A DNA stretch of 44,981 nucleotides from Amnibacterium sp. (GCF_025463795.1 NZ_JAODBE010000038.1:1-44981), one strand, 5' to 3'; shown: positions 1-11,745, counted from the first letter of the stretch. Made by a program: numbers and translations. The notes: a model not told the origin generated them from the letters alone.

Positions 1-1331
<1,331 letters not shown>

Positions 1332-1521
1332 GCTTCGAGTCCTGTCTGTCAGAGGCCGGCCGCGCTGCGGCCGGGCGGCGCGCTCCGCTGTGCGGGGCGA
1401 TGCGCCGTCAGAGATGGAGGGCAGTGCCGCTCCTGGCGCCGTCTGCGGCACCGTCCAAGACAACGATCGTAGCGGGACCAGGTATTCCGCCGCCCCGGGA
1501 GCGCGCGGATATCGTGAGCGC

Positions 1522-2034
1522 ATGCCCGAGGTGCGGATCCGGCCCTATCACGAGGAGGACGCGCAGGCGTTCGACGTCGACGAGCAGACGCCGGGGGCCT
1601 TCGAGTTCTACGGCTTCCGGTCGACCAACGCGTTCCGGTCGCGGTACGCCCGTGACGGCATGATCGGCGAGGACCGCGGGAACCTGGCCGTCGTCGTCGA
1701 CGCCGTCGGCCTCGTCGGTGACGTCGGCTGGTGCGCGGTGCATCACGGTCCCGGATCCGTCGCGCGGGCCCTGACCATCGGGATCTACCTCTTCCCGCAG
1801 CATCGGTACAAGGGCTTCGGCACGACGGCGCAGCGCCTGATCGCCGAGCACCTCTTCAGCACCACGCTCGTCGAGCGGCTCGAGGCGAGCACCGACGTCG
1901 AGGACCTCGCCGAGCAGCGCTCCCTCGAGAAGGCGGGCTACACGCGCGAGGGCGTGCTGCGGCACGCGCAGTTCCGCGACGGCGCCTGGCGCGACCTCGT
2001 GATCTTCAGCCGGCTCCGCGGCGACGCCTCGTAG
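1522..2034 (+). CDS. GNAT family N-acetyltransferase
   Basis: [22 protein letters not shown]...[26 protein letters not shown]...[31 protein letters not shown], typical RimJ/RimL-like GNAT. Confidence 0.85.
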   Translation: MPEVRIRPYHEEDAQAFDVDEQTPGAFEFYGFRSTNAFRSRYARDGMIGEDRGNLAVVVDAVGLVGDVGWCAVHHGPGSVARALTIGIYLFPQHRYKGFGTTAQRLIAEHLFSTTLVERLEASTDVEDLAEQRSLEKAGYTREGVLRHAQFRDGAWRDLVIFSRLRGDAS

Positions 2035-2060
2035 GGATCGGCGCCTGCCGGCCCCGCGGC

Positions 2061-2999
2061 CTAAGCTCCGGCGCGCATGACGCTGAGCGGGAGGTACGCG
2101 CTGACCACCCAGTTGGGCTGATCGACGACCTCGCTGATCTTCAGGTCGACCACGACGCTCGCGAGCACGTAGGCGTCGACCGGCTCGATCCCGTATGTGC
2201 GCCCGAGGTGCTCGATCATCGCCCGCACCGCGTCCTGCGAGGCACGCATCAGGTCAGGTCCGACGCCCATCGTGGCGTAGTAGCCCTGGTCCTCGATGCC
2301 GGCTCGCAGCGGGCCGGGGGTGCGGAACTGCGGCGCCGGGAGGGTGAGCCCCTTGTGCAGGGTCACCCGCAGGGCGCCGGACAGGCTCGCCTCGATCGCC
2401 GCGCCGCACACCTCGCCGTCGCCCTGGGCTGCGTGCGGATCGCCGACCATGATGCGAGCGCCGGGCACCTGCACGGGGAGCAGGATGCTCGAGCCCGCGG
2501 TGATGTCCCGGGTGTCGATGTTGCCGCCGAACGTGCCGGGCGGGAACGGCGACAGCGGCTCGGCCGTGTCGGGGGTCGCCCCCATCACGCCGAGGAACGG
2601 CCGCAGCGGAACGGTCGCGACCCCCTGGAAGTCGGCGGTCCGCTCCCCCAGCTCCCACCGGTGCAGATGCAGGTCGGGGAAGTCCTCGGTGAGCAGGCCG
2701 AAGTCCTCGAGCACACTCGTCCAGCCCCAGCTGCCGGAACGGTACTCGAGCACCTCGAGCTCGACCGCGTCACCCGGCTCGGCACCCGCGACGAGCACCG
2801 GCCCGACGAGCGGGTAGAGCAGGTCGTAGTCGAGAGCCGGGACCTCCTGGCCGTTCCGGAAGTCGTCCAGCTGCCCGGCCGCGCACTCCTGCGCGTCGAA
2901 CTCGATCACCTCGCCGTCGGACACCTCGAGGACGGGCTCGTGGTCGGGGGTCCAGAGCCGGTGCACCGGACCCGGCACATGGTGGCGCGCCACGGTCAT
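2061..2999 (-). CDS. Acetamidase/formamidase family protein
   Basis: [26 protein letters not shown]...[18 protein letters not shown]..., FmdA_AmdA family pattern; last gene of the ABC transporter operon. Confidence 0.88.
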   Translation of the reverse strand: MTVARHHVPGPVHRLWTPDHEPVLEVSDGEVIEFDAQECAAGQLDDFRNGQEVPALDYDLLYPLVGPVLVAGAEPGDAVELEVLEYRSGSWGWTSVLEDFGLLTEDFPDLHLHRWELGERTADFQGVATVPLRPFLGVMGATPDTAEPLSPFPPGTFGGNIDTRDITAGSSILLPVQVPGARIMVGDPHAAQGDGEVCGAAIEASLSGALRVTLHKGLTLPAPQFRTPGPLRAGIEDQGYYATMGVGPDLMRASQDAVRAMIEHLGRTYGIEPVDAYVLASVVVDLKISEVVDQPNWVVSAYLPLSVMRAGA

Positions 3000-4120
3000 G
3001 CGGCCGAACGCGGCCGGGTCTCGCGGAGGCCGCTGGTCGTCGGCAGGTCGGCCTCGCCGTCGATGAGGTCGGTGCGCGCTTCGGCGAAGTGGCAGTAGAC
3101 CGACTGGCCGGGCCGCTTCTCCTCCAGCACCGGCTCCTCGCTGCGGCAGCGCTCGCGCTCCGTCTCGGAGAGCTGGGTGCGGTACTTCGGGCAGCGGGTG
3201 TGGAAGACGCAGCCCGACGGCGGGTTGGACGGGCTGGGCAGGTCCCCGGTGAGCAGGATCCGCTCGCGCCGGCTCTCCACGGTCGGGTCCGGGATCGGCA
3301 CCGCCGACAGGAGGGCGTGCGTGTACGGGTGCATCGGCGACTCGTAGAGCGTGTCGCGGTCCGTCGTCTCCATCACCTTGCCGAGGTACATGACGACGAC
3401 GCGGTCGGAGATGTGCCGCACGACGGAGAGGTCGTGGGCGATGAAGAGATAGGCGAGGCCGAACTCGCTCTGCAGGTCCTCGAGCAGGTTCACGACCTGC
3501 GCCTGCACGGACACGTCGAGCGCGGACACGGGCTCGTCGCAGACGATGAGCTTCGGGCGCAGAGCGAGCGCCCGTGCGATGCCGATGCGCTGCCGCTGGC
3601 CGCCGGAGAACTCGTGGGGGTACCGGTTGTAGTGCTCCGGGTTCAGCCCGACGCGCTCCATCAGGCCCTGGACGGCCTTCTTCACGCCGCCCTCCGGCTT
3701 CGTGCGCTGGATGTGGAACGGCGAGCCGACGATGGTGCCGATCGTGTGCCGGGGGTTCAGCGAGGAGTAGGGGTCCTGGAAGATCATCTGGATCTCCCGG
3801 CGGAGCGGGCGCATCTGGCCCGGCCGGAGCCCGGCCAGCTCCCTGCCCTCGTACCGGATCGATCCGCTGGTGGGCTCGATGAGCTTCGACACGACGCGGC
3901 CGGTCGTCGACTTGCCGCACCCGGACTCGCCGACGAGGCCGATGGTCTCGCCCTGGTGCACCGTGAACGAGACCCCGTCGACGGCCTTCACGGGGTTGCT
4001 CCTGCGGCCGAGGAGCCCGACGCTCCGTCCGGGGAAGTGCTTGCGGACGTCGGTCACCTCGAGCAGCGGCGCGCCGGGCGCCGCCGGGCTGGCGGGGACG
4101 GCTGCGGTCTCGGTCGTCAT
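2996..4120 (-). CDS. Oligopeptide/dipeptide ABC transporter ATP-binding protein (DppF/OppF-like)
   Basis: Walker [10 protein letters not shown], signature [18 protein letters not shown]-terminal oligopeptide transporter extension [12 protein letters not shown]. Confidence 0.93.
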   Translation of the reverse strand: MTTETAAVPASPAAPGAPLLEVTDVRKHFPGRSVGLLGRRSNPVKAVDGVSFTVHQGETIGLVGESGCGKSTTGRVVSKLIEPTSGSIRYEGRELAGLRPGQMRPLRREIQMIFQDPYSSLNPRHTIGTIVGSPFHIQRTKPEGGVKKAVQGLMERVGLNPEHYNRYPHEFSGGQRQRIGIARALALRPKLIVCDEPVSALDVSVQAQVVNLLEDLQSEFGLAYLFIAHDLSVVRHISDRVVVMYLGKVMETTDRDTLYESPMHPYTHALLSAVPIPDPTVESRRERILLTGDLPSPSNPPSGCVFHTRCPKYRTQLSETERERCRSEEPVLEEKRPGQSVYCHFAEARTDLIDGEADLPTTSGLRETRPRSAA

Positions 4121-4142
4121 GGTGGCGATCCTTCGTCTGTCG

Positions 4143-5207
4143 CTAGAGGTTCGGGCGGATCTCGGTGAGCAGGATCTGGCGCCGCTCCTCGGGATCGATG
4201 TGGCAGCGCACCTCGTGCCCCGGGGCGGTCGGCAGCAGGTCGGGGTGCACGGTGAAGCAGCGGTTCCCCTCGACACGGTCCGAGAACCGGCATCGCGGGT
4301 TGAACACGCACCCCTTCGGCACCTGGATGAGCGAGGGCGGCGAGCCGGGGATCGGGGTGAGACGGGTCTGCCGCACCCTGTCCATGCGCGGCATCGACGA
4401 CAGCAGGCCCCAGGTGTAGGGCATCTCGGGCACGTCGAAGAGGTCGGCGACCGGTCCCTTCTCCACGGCCTGGCCGCCGTACATGACGACGACGTGGTCG
4501 CACGTCTCCGCCACGACGCCGAGGTCGTGCGTGATCAGGATGACGGCGGAGTTCAGCTCGTTCCGGAGCTCCTTGATCAGCTCGAGGATCTGCGCCTGCA
4601 CCGTCACGTCGAGCGCGGTGGTGGGCTCGTCGGCGATCAGCAGCTTCGGTTCGCAGATGAGGGCCATCGCGATCATCGCGCGCTGCCGCATCCCGCCGGA
4701 GAACTGGTGCGGGTAGTCGCTGTAGCGGGCGGCCGCGTTCGGGATGCCGACCTTCTCGAGCATCTCGATGGTGCGCTTCCTCGCGTCGCGCCCCGACACC
4801 TTGTTGTGCACCCGGTACGCCTCGGAGATCTGGTTCCCGATCGTGTAGAAGGGGTGCAGGCTCGACAGCGGGTCCTGGAAGATCATGGCGATCTCGCTGC
4901 CCCGGACGGCGCGCATGTCGTCCTCGGAGGCGGGCACGAGGTCCTGGCCGTCCAGCCAGATGTGGCCGGAGATCTTCGCCTTCGACCCCTTGTGGAGTCC
5001 GAGGATCGCCTGCGCCGTCACGCTCTTCCCGGATCCGGACTCGCCGACGATGCCGAGGATCTCGCCACGGCGCAGGTCGAAGGTGAGCCCGTCCACGGAC
5101 TTGACGAGGCCGTCGTCCGTCGGGAAGTGCACGCGCAGGTCCTCGACGGAGAGGAAGACGCCCGGATCGGTGGAGGCGGCGGACGGGACTGGGCTGGTGA
5201 TGGTCAT
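4143..5207 (-). CDS. Oligopeptide/dipeptide ABC transporter ATP-binding protein (DppD/OppD-like)
   Basis: Walker [13 protein letters not shown], signature [16 protein letters not shown]-terminal [13 protein letters not shown]. Confidence 0.93.
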   Translation of the reverse strand: MTITSPVPSAASTDPGVFLSVEDLRVHFPTDDGLVKSVDGLTFDLRRGEILGIVGESGSGKSVTAQAILGLHKGSKAKISGHIWLDGQDLVPASEDDMRAVRGSEIAMIFQDPLSSLHPFYTIGNQISEAYRVHNKVSGRDARKRTIEMLEKVGIPNAAARYSDYPHQFSGGMRQRAMIAMALICEPKLLIADEPTTALDVTVQAQILELIKELRNELNSAVILITHDLGVVAETCDHVVVMYGGQAVEKGPVADLFDVPEMPYTWGLLSSMPRMDRVRQTRLTPIPGSPPSLIQVPKGCVFNPRCRFSDRVEGNRCFTVHPDLLPTAPGHEVRCHIDPEERRQILLTEIRPNL

Positions 5208-5232
5208 TGCATCCGATTCTCGTCGGGAACGG

Positions 5233-6243
5233 TCAGACCGTGACGCGCGGGTCGACGACGGCGTAGAGGATGTCGACCACGAAGTTCGCGACGACGAGCG
5301 CGACGGCGGCCACGATCGTGACGCCGAGGATGATCGGCAGGTCCTGCTGCTGGATCGACGAGATCGTGAGGAAGCCGAGGCCGCGCAGGTTGAACACGTT
5401 CTCCGTGATCACCGTCGTGCCGACGAGGGTCCCCACGTCGATGCCGAAGATGGTGACGATCGGGGTGAGCGCCGCGCGCAGCCCGTGCTTGATCACGACC
5501 GTGCGCCGGTCGAGGCCCTTCGCGCGTGCGGTGCGGATGTAGTCCTCGCTCATCGTCTCGAGCATGTTGGAGCGGGTCAGCCGGGCGTACAGGGCGGCGA
5601 AGAGGAACGCGAGTGAGACCCACGGCAGGATCATGCTCCGCAGCCACTGCACGGGGTTCTGCGTGATGGGGGCATAGCTGACGTCGGGCAGCCAGCCGAG
5701 CGTGTACTCGAAGATGAGCAGCAGCACCGGTCCGGTGAAGAAGATGGGGAGCGACACGGCGGCGAGGGAGCCGGTCATGCCGATGCGGTCGATGGCCGAG
5801 CCGGGACGGAGGCCGGAGATCGTGCCGACGCTGACGCCGCCGACCAGCCACAGGATGGCCGAGCCGACGATGAGGCTGAGGCTGACGGGGACGGCCTGCG
5901 CGATGAGGGTGCCGACGAGCTCGTTCTGCCGGAACGAGTAGCCGAAGCAGGGGGCCGGGCACTTGATCGGCACGCTCACCCCGTCGGTGATCGTCTGGCC
6001 GAAGAGGATGCCGGAGAGGTAGTGCCAGTACTGGGCGTACAGCGGCAGGTCGAAACCGAACCGGTGCGTCAGCGCCTTGAGCTGGGGCGAGCCGGGCTTG
6101 AAGGGCACCTTGCCCGTGTAGAAGTACACGGGATTGGTGTGCGACAGCAGCGGCACGGCCTGGAAGATCAGGAACGTGACGACGCTGACGATCCAGATCA
6201 CGACGATCGCGCCGAGCAGTCGGTAGATGATGAAACGGATCAT
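5233..6243 (-). CDS. ABC transporter permease (DppB-like)
   Basis: MIRFIIYRLLGAIVVIWIVSVVTFLIFQAVP...; ARAKGLDRRTVVIKHGLRAALTPIVT EAA-loop. Confidence 0.92.
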   Translation of the reverse strand: MIRFIIYRLLGAIVVIWIVSVVTFLIFQAVPLLSHTNPVYFYTGKVPFKPGSPQLKALTHRFGFDLPLYAQYWHYLSGILFGQTITDGVSVPIKCPAPCFGYSFRQNELVGTLIAQAVPVSLSLIVGSAILWLVGGVSVGTISGLRPGSAIDRIGMTGSLAAVSLPIFFTGPVLLLIFEYTLGWLPDVSYAPITQNPVQWLRSMILPWVSLAFLFAALYARLTRSNMLETMSEDYIRTARAKGLDRRTVVIKHGLRAALTPIVTIFGIDVGTLVGTTVITENVFNLRGLGFLTISSIQQQDLPIILGVTIVAAVALVVANFVVDILYAVVDPRVTV

Positions 6244-6256
6244 GGCTGACGCAGGC

Positions 6257-6292
6257 GGGTGGCCGGCCGGACCGTGGTCCGGCCGGCCACCC
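6257..6292. repeat. Perfect 17-bp inverted repeat (intra-operon hairpin)
   Basis: GGGTGGCCGGCCGGACC-GT-GGTCCGGCCGGCCACCC between the substrate-binding gene stop (6346) and the permease ATG (6243). Confidence 0.9.
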
Positions 6293-6345
6293 GGGGTTGC
6301 ACTCCTTCTAGCGCATCGATGGACGGGGGGTCAGGGCCGAGGAGC

Positions 6346-8115
6346 TCAGCCGGAGACGCCCGCGTTGACGAAGTCGTAGATGCCGAAGGCGAGGGCGAAG
6401 TTCGCCGTCACGTTCGTCATCCGCGGGTTGCGGTAGTAGAGGTACTTGCCGAACGAGTACGGAAGCATCTGGCCGGTGGCCATGATCGCCTTGTTCAGCT
6501 GGAGGCCGCGATCCTGCGTCCACTTCGTACCTGTGTCGTCCAGCAGCTGGTTCACCGTCGGATCGTTGAGGTTGGAGTAGTTGCTGTTGCCCGTCGGCAG
6601 GATGGCCGCTCCGTTCGCGATGTTGGCGTAGAACCCGTACGGCGTCGGGAAGTCGGCACCCCATCCGGCCGAGATGATGCCGAGCTCCTGCGACTTCACG
6701 TTCGCCGGCGAGCCCGCGAAGGTGGAGTAGTAGCTGGAACCGTCGGCCGTCTTCGGCGAGAGGGTGATCCCGACCCGGGCGAGGGCGGCCTTCTCCGTCT
6801 GGAAGAGCTTGCCACCGGTCTCGCTCGGCGTGGAGTACGCGAAGTTCGTCGAGAAGCCGTTCGGCTTGCCGCACTTCTGCAGCTCCGACTTCGCCGCCGC
6901 GACGTCACCCGTGTGGTCCTTGCCGGTCGGGAACGGGTCGTAGGAGGGGTCGTAGCCCGCGACACCAGGAGGCGTCACGGAACCGGCGACCACACCGGCG
7001 GCCGCGCCACCCGTGACCTGCAGCAGGCCGGCCTTGTTGGTCGCGTACGCGATCGCGAGGCGGCAGTGCACGTTGGTGACCACGGTGTCCGGCACAGCGA
7101 GGTAGCTGAAGGAGTCACCGGCGCCGTCATCCGCATTCTTCTTCAGGGTCGGGCTGGACAGCACCTGCGCCTGCAGCGTCGTACCGATGATCGTGTTCGC
7201 CTTGGCGTCGGCCGTGCCGGCCTTCAGCTTCTGGTCGATGTCCGACGGGTTCGTGTCGACGGTGAAGTCGACCTCGTTGACCAGCGGCTTGCGGATCGTG
7301 TCGGTGCTCTGCTTCCAGTACTTGTTCCGCGTGAACACGACCGACTTGTTCGGCGTGTAGGAGCTGAACACGAACGGGCCGGAGGAGACCGGGTGCTTGG
7401 TGTAGGTGCCACCGACGAAGCCGGAGCCGCCCTCGACCTTGTCCGGGACCGGCGCCGTGGTCGGCAGGGCCATCAGGTAGTCGAAGTCCGCGAACGGCTT
7501 CTTGAGGTGGAACGTGATCGACTGGCCGGAGATGGAGACCGCCGAGTCGGGCAGCTCACCGCCCTTGTAGACGCCCTTGTAGCCCGCCGGAGCGTTGATG
7601 AGCCCGGTGAAGTAGAAGGTCGGGCCGCCGTTGATGACGTCGGACGCGAAGATGCGGCCGACCGCGTACTTGATGTCGGCGGGCGTGATCGTCTTGCCGT
7701 CCGAGTACTTGATCCCCGACTTCAGCGTGTAGGTCCACGTCTTGTTGTCGGCGCTGTGCTTCCCGAGGCCCGTCGCGAGGTCGGGCGCGAGCGTGAACTT
7801 CGTGCCGTTGACCTTGGAGTAGCCGACGAGCTGCCGCGTGAAGAGGCGCTGCATGTTCCAGCAGAAGCCGTAGTAGGTGCGCGCCGGGTCCCACGAGTCG
7901 CAGTCGTTGGTGCTCAGCAGCTTCAACGTGCCGCCGGTCTTGGTGCTCGGGTTGACGACGCCGTTCACGGCGGCGTTGAACGCGGGCTGAAGCCCGCCGG
8001 AGCCGCTGCTGCTGCTCGGCGAGGTCGTGCCTCCGCCGCCGGAGCAGCCCGCGAGGAGCATCGCTCCCGCGACTGCGACGCCGGCGAGTGCCAGCGCCCT
8101 CTTCTTGAACCTCAT
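6346..8115 (-). CDS. ABC transporter substrate-binding lipoprotein, family 5
   Basis: Lipoprotein signal MRFKKRALALAGVAVAGAMLLAGCSGGG; NDCDSWDPARTYYGFCWNMQRLFTRQLV typical of the SBP_bac_5 family. Confidence 0.92.
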   Translation of the reverse strand: MRFKKRALALAGVAVAGAMLLAGCSGGGGTTSPSSSSGSGGLQPAFNAAVNGVVNPSTKTGGTLKLLSTNDCDSWDPARTYYGFCWNMQRLFTRQLVGYSKVNGTKFTLAPDLATGLGKHSADNKTWTYTLKSGIKYSDGKTITPADIKYAVGRIFASDVINGGPTFYFTGLINAPAGYKGVYKGGELPDSAVSISGQSITFHLKKPFADFDYLMALPTTAPVPDKVEGGSGFVGGTYTKHPVSSGPFVFSSYTPNKSVVFTRNKYWKQSTDTIRKPLVNEVDFTVDTNPSDIDQKLKAGTADAKANTIIGTTLQAQVLSSPTLKKNADDGAGDSFSYLAVPDTVVTNVHCRLAIAYATNKAGLLQVTGGAAAGVVAGSVTPPGVAGYDPSYDPFPTGKDHTGDVAAAKSELQKCGKPNGFSTNFAYSTPSETGGKLFQTEKAALARVGITLSPKTADGSSYYSTFAGSPANVKSQELGIISAGWGADFPTPYGFYANIANGAAILPTGNSNYSNLNDPTVNQLLDDTGTKWTQDRGLQLNKAIMATGQMLPYSFGKYLYYRNPRMTNVTANFALAFGIYDFVNAGVSG

Positions 8116-8269
8116 CGAGATGTCCTCTCGTCCTCGTGTGCTGTGTCCGTCAGCGGTGCGGCTGGCGGGTGGATGGGCGTGTCAGGCCCGGCGACGGATC
8201 GCGATGTGTGCACCGCGCTCCTTCGCACGTCTGGTGGGTCGCCGACGTCGGCGGCCGGCTCTGCGGCGG

Positions 8270-9286
8270 TCACCGCCCGGACTTGGGATCGAGCGCGTCG
8301 CGCAGGCCGTCGCCGAAGAGGTTGAACGCGAGGACGGAGATGAAGATCGCGAGCCCGGGGAGGAAGAGGTAGAGCGGATCGATCTGGAAGTACTGACCCG
8401 CGTCCGAGAGCATCTGCCCCCAGGACGGCGTCGGCGGGATGACGCCGATGCCGAGGAACGACAGGCCCGCCTCGCCGAGCATGTTGTTCGGGATGGTCAG
8501 CGTCGTGTACACGAGGATCGGACCGATCAGGTTCGGGATGATCTCCCGGAACATGATGCGCAGGTTGGAGGCCCCGAGGCTGCGCGCGGCCTCCACGAAC
8601 TCCTTCTCGCGGAGCGACAGCACCTGGCCGCGAACGATGCGTCCGATGTACGGCCAGCCGAAGAAGCCGAGCACGAAGATGATGATCTCGAAGCGCACGA
8701 TCTCGGCGCCCGAGATGTAGCCGACGACGGTGATCAGGGCGATGGAGAGCAGCAGGGTCGGGAACGACAGCAGCACGTCCATCGTGCGGGAGATCAGCAG
8801 GTCCACCCAACCGCGGAAGTAGCCCGCGGTGAGGCCGAGCGTCACGCCGAGGATGAGCGAGAGGGCGGTCGCGAGGCCGGCGATGATCAGCGACGTGCGG
8901 GCGCCGTACATGAGCAGCGTCAGGATGTCCTGGCCCGTGACCGGTGTGACGCCGAGCCAGTGGGCGCCGCTCACCCCACCGAGCGCGCCCTTCGGCATGG
9001 AGTCCAGGGGGTCCAGCAGGCCGTCGGTCTGGTGGAGGGTCTGGTAGTCCTGCCCGTAGAGCGCCTGCAGCAGGGGCGCGAAGACGGCGATGAGCACCAG
9101 CAGCACGATGACGATCCCGCCGGCCATCGCGACCTTGTCGCGCCGCAGTCGCCGCCACGCGATCGACCAGAGCGAGCGGCCCTGGATGGCCTGGGGGGCC
9201 TGGTCGCCCTCCGGGTCGAGCCCGGCACCGGTCAGCCCGTCCTCGGCGGCGACGGCTTCGAGTTCGGTGGGGCCGCTCAGCGTCAT
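8270..9286 (-). CDS. ABC transporter permease (DppC-like)
   Basis: MTLSGPTELEAVAAEDG...WRRLRRDKVAMAGGIVIVLLVLIAVFAPLL...VEAARSLGASNLRIMFREIIPNLIGPILVYTTL. Confidence 0.92.
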   Translation of the reverse strand: MTLSGPTELEAVAAEDGLTGAGLDPEGDQAPQAIQGRSLWSIAWRRLRRDKVAMAGGIVIVLLVLIAVFAPLLQALYGQDYQTLHQTDGLLDPLDSMPKGALGGVSGAHWLGVTPVTGQDILTLLMYGARTSLIIAGLATALSLILGVTLGLTAGYFRGWVDLLISRTMDVLLSFPTLLLSIALITVVGYISGAEIVRFEIIIFVLGFFGWPYIGRIVRGQVLSLREKEFVEAARSLGASNLRIMFREIIPNLIGPILVYTTLTIPNNMLGEAGLSFLGIGVIPPTPSWGQMLSDAGQYFQIDPLYLFLPGLAIFISVLAFNLFGDGLRDALDPKSGR

Positions 9287-9412
9287 CGCCGTAACCCCTT
9301 TCCGGATCTGGAGCGGATGGTGTCCCGCTGGCTGTCGATCGGTGGATCCCCGACTTCGAGGCGTCGATGGGCTCGTGACCTGATCGACGTCGACTCCGGC
9401 GAGGACGAAGGT

Positions 9413-9441
9413 AGCGTAAGGATCGCGAAGTCGGGGACCAA
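9413..9441 (-). promoter_or_regulatory. Candidate sigma-70-type promoter for the ABC transporter operon
   Basis: Minus strand TTGGTC-N17-TACGCT, about 127 nt upstream of the first ATG, in a 331-bp divergent intergenic region. Confidence 0.3.
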
Positions 9442-9617
9442 AACGAGCGGGGGATTCGTTACATGCCGGAAACCGTCTTCGGCGGGGATCCGCAGCGAGC
9501 GGCAACATCGTTGCGCAAAACCTGGCCTTCGCGCACGATCCGTGCTCGAGCCGATGAACGCTGGGGAAACTGCCGGAACCTTGCGAGGGACGGCATCAGC
9601 GGTTCCCAGGAGCCCCG

Positions 9618-10418
9618 ATGAGTCGGCTCGAGGACGCCCCGGCGACCGGATCCACCATCCCGGACGCCTCGCTCCGCCGCGTCCGTCCCGGCGCGGAGCT
9701 GCTGCTCGTGCTCGGCGTCTCCCTCGGCGCATCGGCGGTGTACGCGGTCGTCCAGCTGGCGGACACGCTGAGCCGGGGACCGCTCAGCGGGCAGACGACC
9801 ACGCTCAACCCCAGCCAGAGCGACCGGGCCGTCTTCGACCTGATCTACCAGCTGCTCGGGATCGGCTTCGACCTCGTGCCGGTGCTCCTGGCCCTCTACC
9901 TGCTGGCTGCTCCCGGCGCGCCGGCGCTGCGCCGCATCGGGCTCGACGGCCGGCGGCCGGCGGCCGACCTGGGCGGTGGGCTGCTGCTCGCCCTCGTGAT
10001 CGGCGTCCCCGGCCTGGGGCTCTACCTCGCCGCGGTGCACCTCGGCCTCGACGTGAAGGTCGCCGCATCCGGTCTCGACCCGCACTGGTATGCGATCCCC
10101 GTGCTCGTCCTCTCGGCCCTGCGCGCGGCCCTCCAGGAGGAGGTGATCGTCGTCGGCTTCCTCTTCGCGAAGCTCGACGACCTCCGGTGGCGGCCGTGGG
10201 CCGTGCTCGTCGCGAGCGCCCTGCTGCGCGGCTCCTACCACCTCTACCAGGGCTTCGGCGGCTTCATCGGCAACGCCGTGATGGGTGTCGTGTTCGGCCT
10301 GGTCTACCGACGGTTCGGTCGCGTCGCCCCGCTCGTCGTCGCCCACTTCCTGCTCGACTTCGTGAGCTTCGTCGGCTACGACCTGCTGAAGTCCCTCGCG
10401 CCCCACCTGCTGCCGTGA
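9618..10418 (+). CDS. CPBP family intramembrane metalloprotease-like protein
   Basis: ALQEEVIVVGFLFAKL...LLRGSYHLYQGFGGFIGNAVMGVVFGLVYRR...LVVAHFLLDF plus several TM segments. Confidence 0.85.
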   Translation: MSRLEDAPATGSTIPDASLRRVRPGAELLLVLGVSLGASAVYAVVQLADTLSRGPLSGQTTTLNPSQSDRAVFDLIYQLLGIGFDLVPVLLALYLLAAPGAPALRRIGLDGRRPAADLGGGLLLALVIGVPGLGLYLAAVHLGLDVKVAASGLDPHWYAIPVLVLSALRAALQEEVIVVGFLFAKLDDLRWRPWAVLVASALLRGSYHLYQGFGGFIGNAVMGVVFGLVYRRFGRVAPLVVAHFLLDFVSFVGYDLLKSLAPHLLP

Positions 10419-11191
10419 CGGCCGCATCGATCGCCTTCGCCACGGACCTCGTCGCCCGCGTCGCGGAGGGCGGCACCGTCGAGCAGGCCGACGGCAGCCG
10501 GATCGTCCGCACGCCCGCGAACCCGGCATTCCGGTGGGGCAACTTCGTGCTGGCCGACCCGGGCGCCGATCTCACGGATCCCGAGGGCTGGGCGCGGCGC
10601 CACCGCGAGGCGTTCCCCGAGCTCGACTTCACCACGGTCGGCATCGACGACGCGCACGCGCGGTTCGACGAGGAGGCGTGGCGCGGCGCGGGCTTCGAGG
10701 TGGAGCGCTCCATCGTGCTCCGCGCCCCCTCCGCGGAGGTCGCCGCCACCGATGGCGCGATCGAGGAGGTCGACGGCGAGGCCGACTGGTCCGACGTCGA
10801 GGCGATCGAGCTGGAGCTCGGCAGCGGGGAGGCCGACCACGCCGTCTTCGTCGGGCGGCGCATCGATGCGGAGCGCACGGCGGTGCAGGCCGGCCGCGCC
10901 GCCTGGCTCGGCCTGCGCGAGGACGGGCGCATCGTCTCGGCCCTCGGCGTGCTGCCCGCGCCGCGCGGGATCGCCCGGTACCAGAACGTCGGCACGCTGG
11001 CCGCGTACCGCCGCCGAGGCGCCGCCGGCCGACTCGTACGAGCCGGAGCCGCCCTCGCCGCGAGCCGCTGGGGATGCAGCGATCTCGTGATCGTCGCGGA
11101 CGTCGACGGCGCCGCGATCGCCCTCTACCGGCGGCTCGGGTTCCGGGACGCCGAGACGCAGGTGCAGCTGACCCGCATGGGCCGCTCGTAG
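10415..11191 (+). CDS. GNAT family N-acetyltransferase
   Basis: GTG start overlapping the upstream stop (GTGA); C-terminal RYQNVGTLAAYRRRGAAGRLVRAGAALA...VDGAAIALYRRLGFRDAETQVQL. Confidence 0.8.
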   Translation: MTAASIAFATDLVARVAEGGTVEQADGSRIVRTPANPAFRWGNFVLADPGADLTDPEGWARRHREAFPELDFTTVGIDDAHARFDEEAWRGAGFEVERSIVLRAPSAEVAATDGAIEEVDGEADWSDVEAIELELGSGEADHAVFVGRRIDAERTAVQAGRAAWLGLREDGRIVSALGVLPAPRGIARYQNVGTLAAYRRRGAAGRLVRAGAALAASRWGCSDLVIVADVDGAAIALYRRLGFRDAETQVQLTRMGRS

Positions 11192-11202
11192 GCTCGTCCC
11201 CC

Positions 11203-11745
11203 ATGGTGCAGAGCGTCGAGCTGCTGCTCGAGCCGGACGCGGAGCAGCTCGTGCGCGACGAGTGGGTGGCGCTCGCCGACGCCGGCCTGCCGAGCCTCGC
11301 CACCCGGAGCAGCGACACGAACCGCCCGCACGTGACGGTCGCCGTCGCCGAGTCGGGGCTGGAGCCGGCGGTGGACGCGCTGAACGCGGTGTTCCGCGGC
11401 TGGCATCTCGCCGAGCGCGGGCTGCCCGTGGTCGTCGGTCCCCCGGTGCTGTTCGGCGGCCACCGGTCGCGGTGGGTCCTGGCGCGCCTCGTCGTGCCGT
11501 CCCGCCCGCTCGTCACCCTGCACTCGGCCGTCCATCGTGCGATCGACGCCGCCGCCCCCGACGCCGAGGTCGTCGATCAGACCCGGCCGGACTCCTGGAC
11601 GCCCCACGTCACCCTCGCCAGGCGCATCGAGGCCGACCGCCTGGGCGAGGCGCTGACGCGCATCGACGCCTCGCCGATCCCGTGCCGCGTCACCGGCGCC
11701 CGCCTCTGGGACAGCACCCCGAAGACGGTGTCCGAGCTGTCTTGA
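11203..11745 (+). CDS. 2'-5' RNA ligase-like / 2H phosphoesterase family protein
   Basis: Two H-x-T/S-like motifs, RPHVTVAV and TPHVTLARR, in a 180-aa protein. Confidence 0.78.
   Translation: MVQSVELLLEPDAEQLVRDEWVALADAGLPSLATRSSDTNRPHVTVAVAESGLEPAVDALNAVFRGWHLAERGLPVVVGPPVLFGGHRSRWVLARLVVPSRPLVTLHSAVHRAIDAAAPDAEVVDQTRPDSWTPHVTLARRIEADRLGEALTRIDASPIPCRVTGARLWDSTPKTVSELS

Noticed and set aside
1350-1381. CCGGCCGC-gct-GCGGCCGG hairpin upstream of typA
   Set aside because: Short 8-bp GC-only stem, common by chance at this GC content; no further support for an attenuator.
6259-8325. 688-aa plus-strand ORF antisense to the substrate-binding protein
   Set aside because: Arg/Val/Gly-rich shadow translation with no domain.
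8027-11191. 1054-aa plus-strand ORF
   Set aside because: Mostly antisense to the ABC operon; only the part from 10415 encodes a recognisable protein (GNAT). Long antisense ORFs are expected at this GC content.
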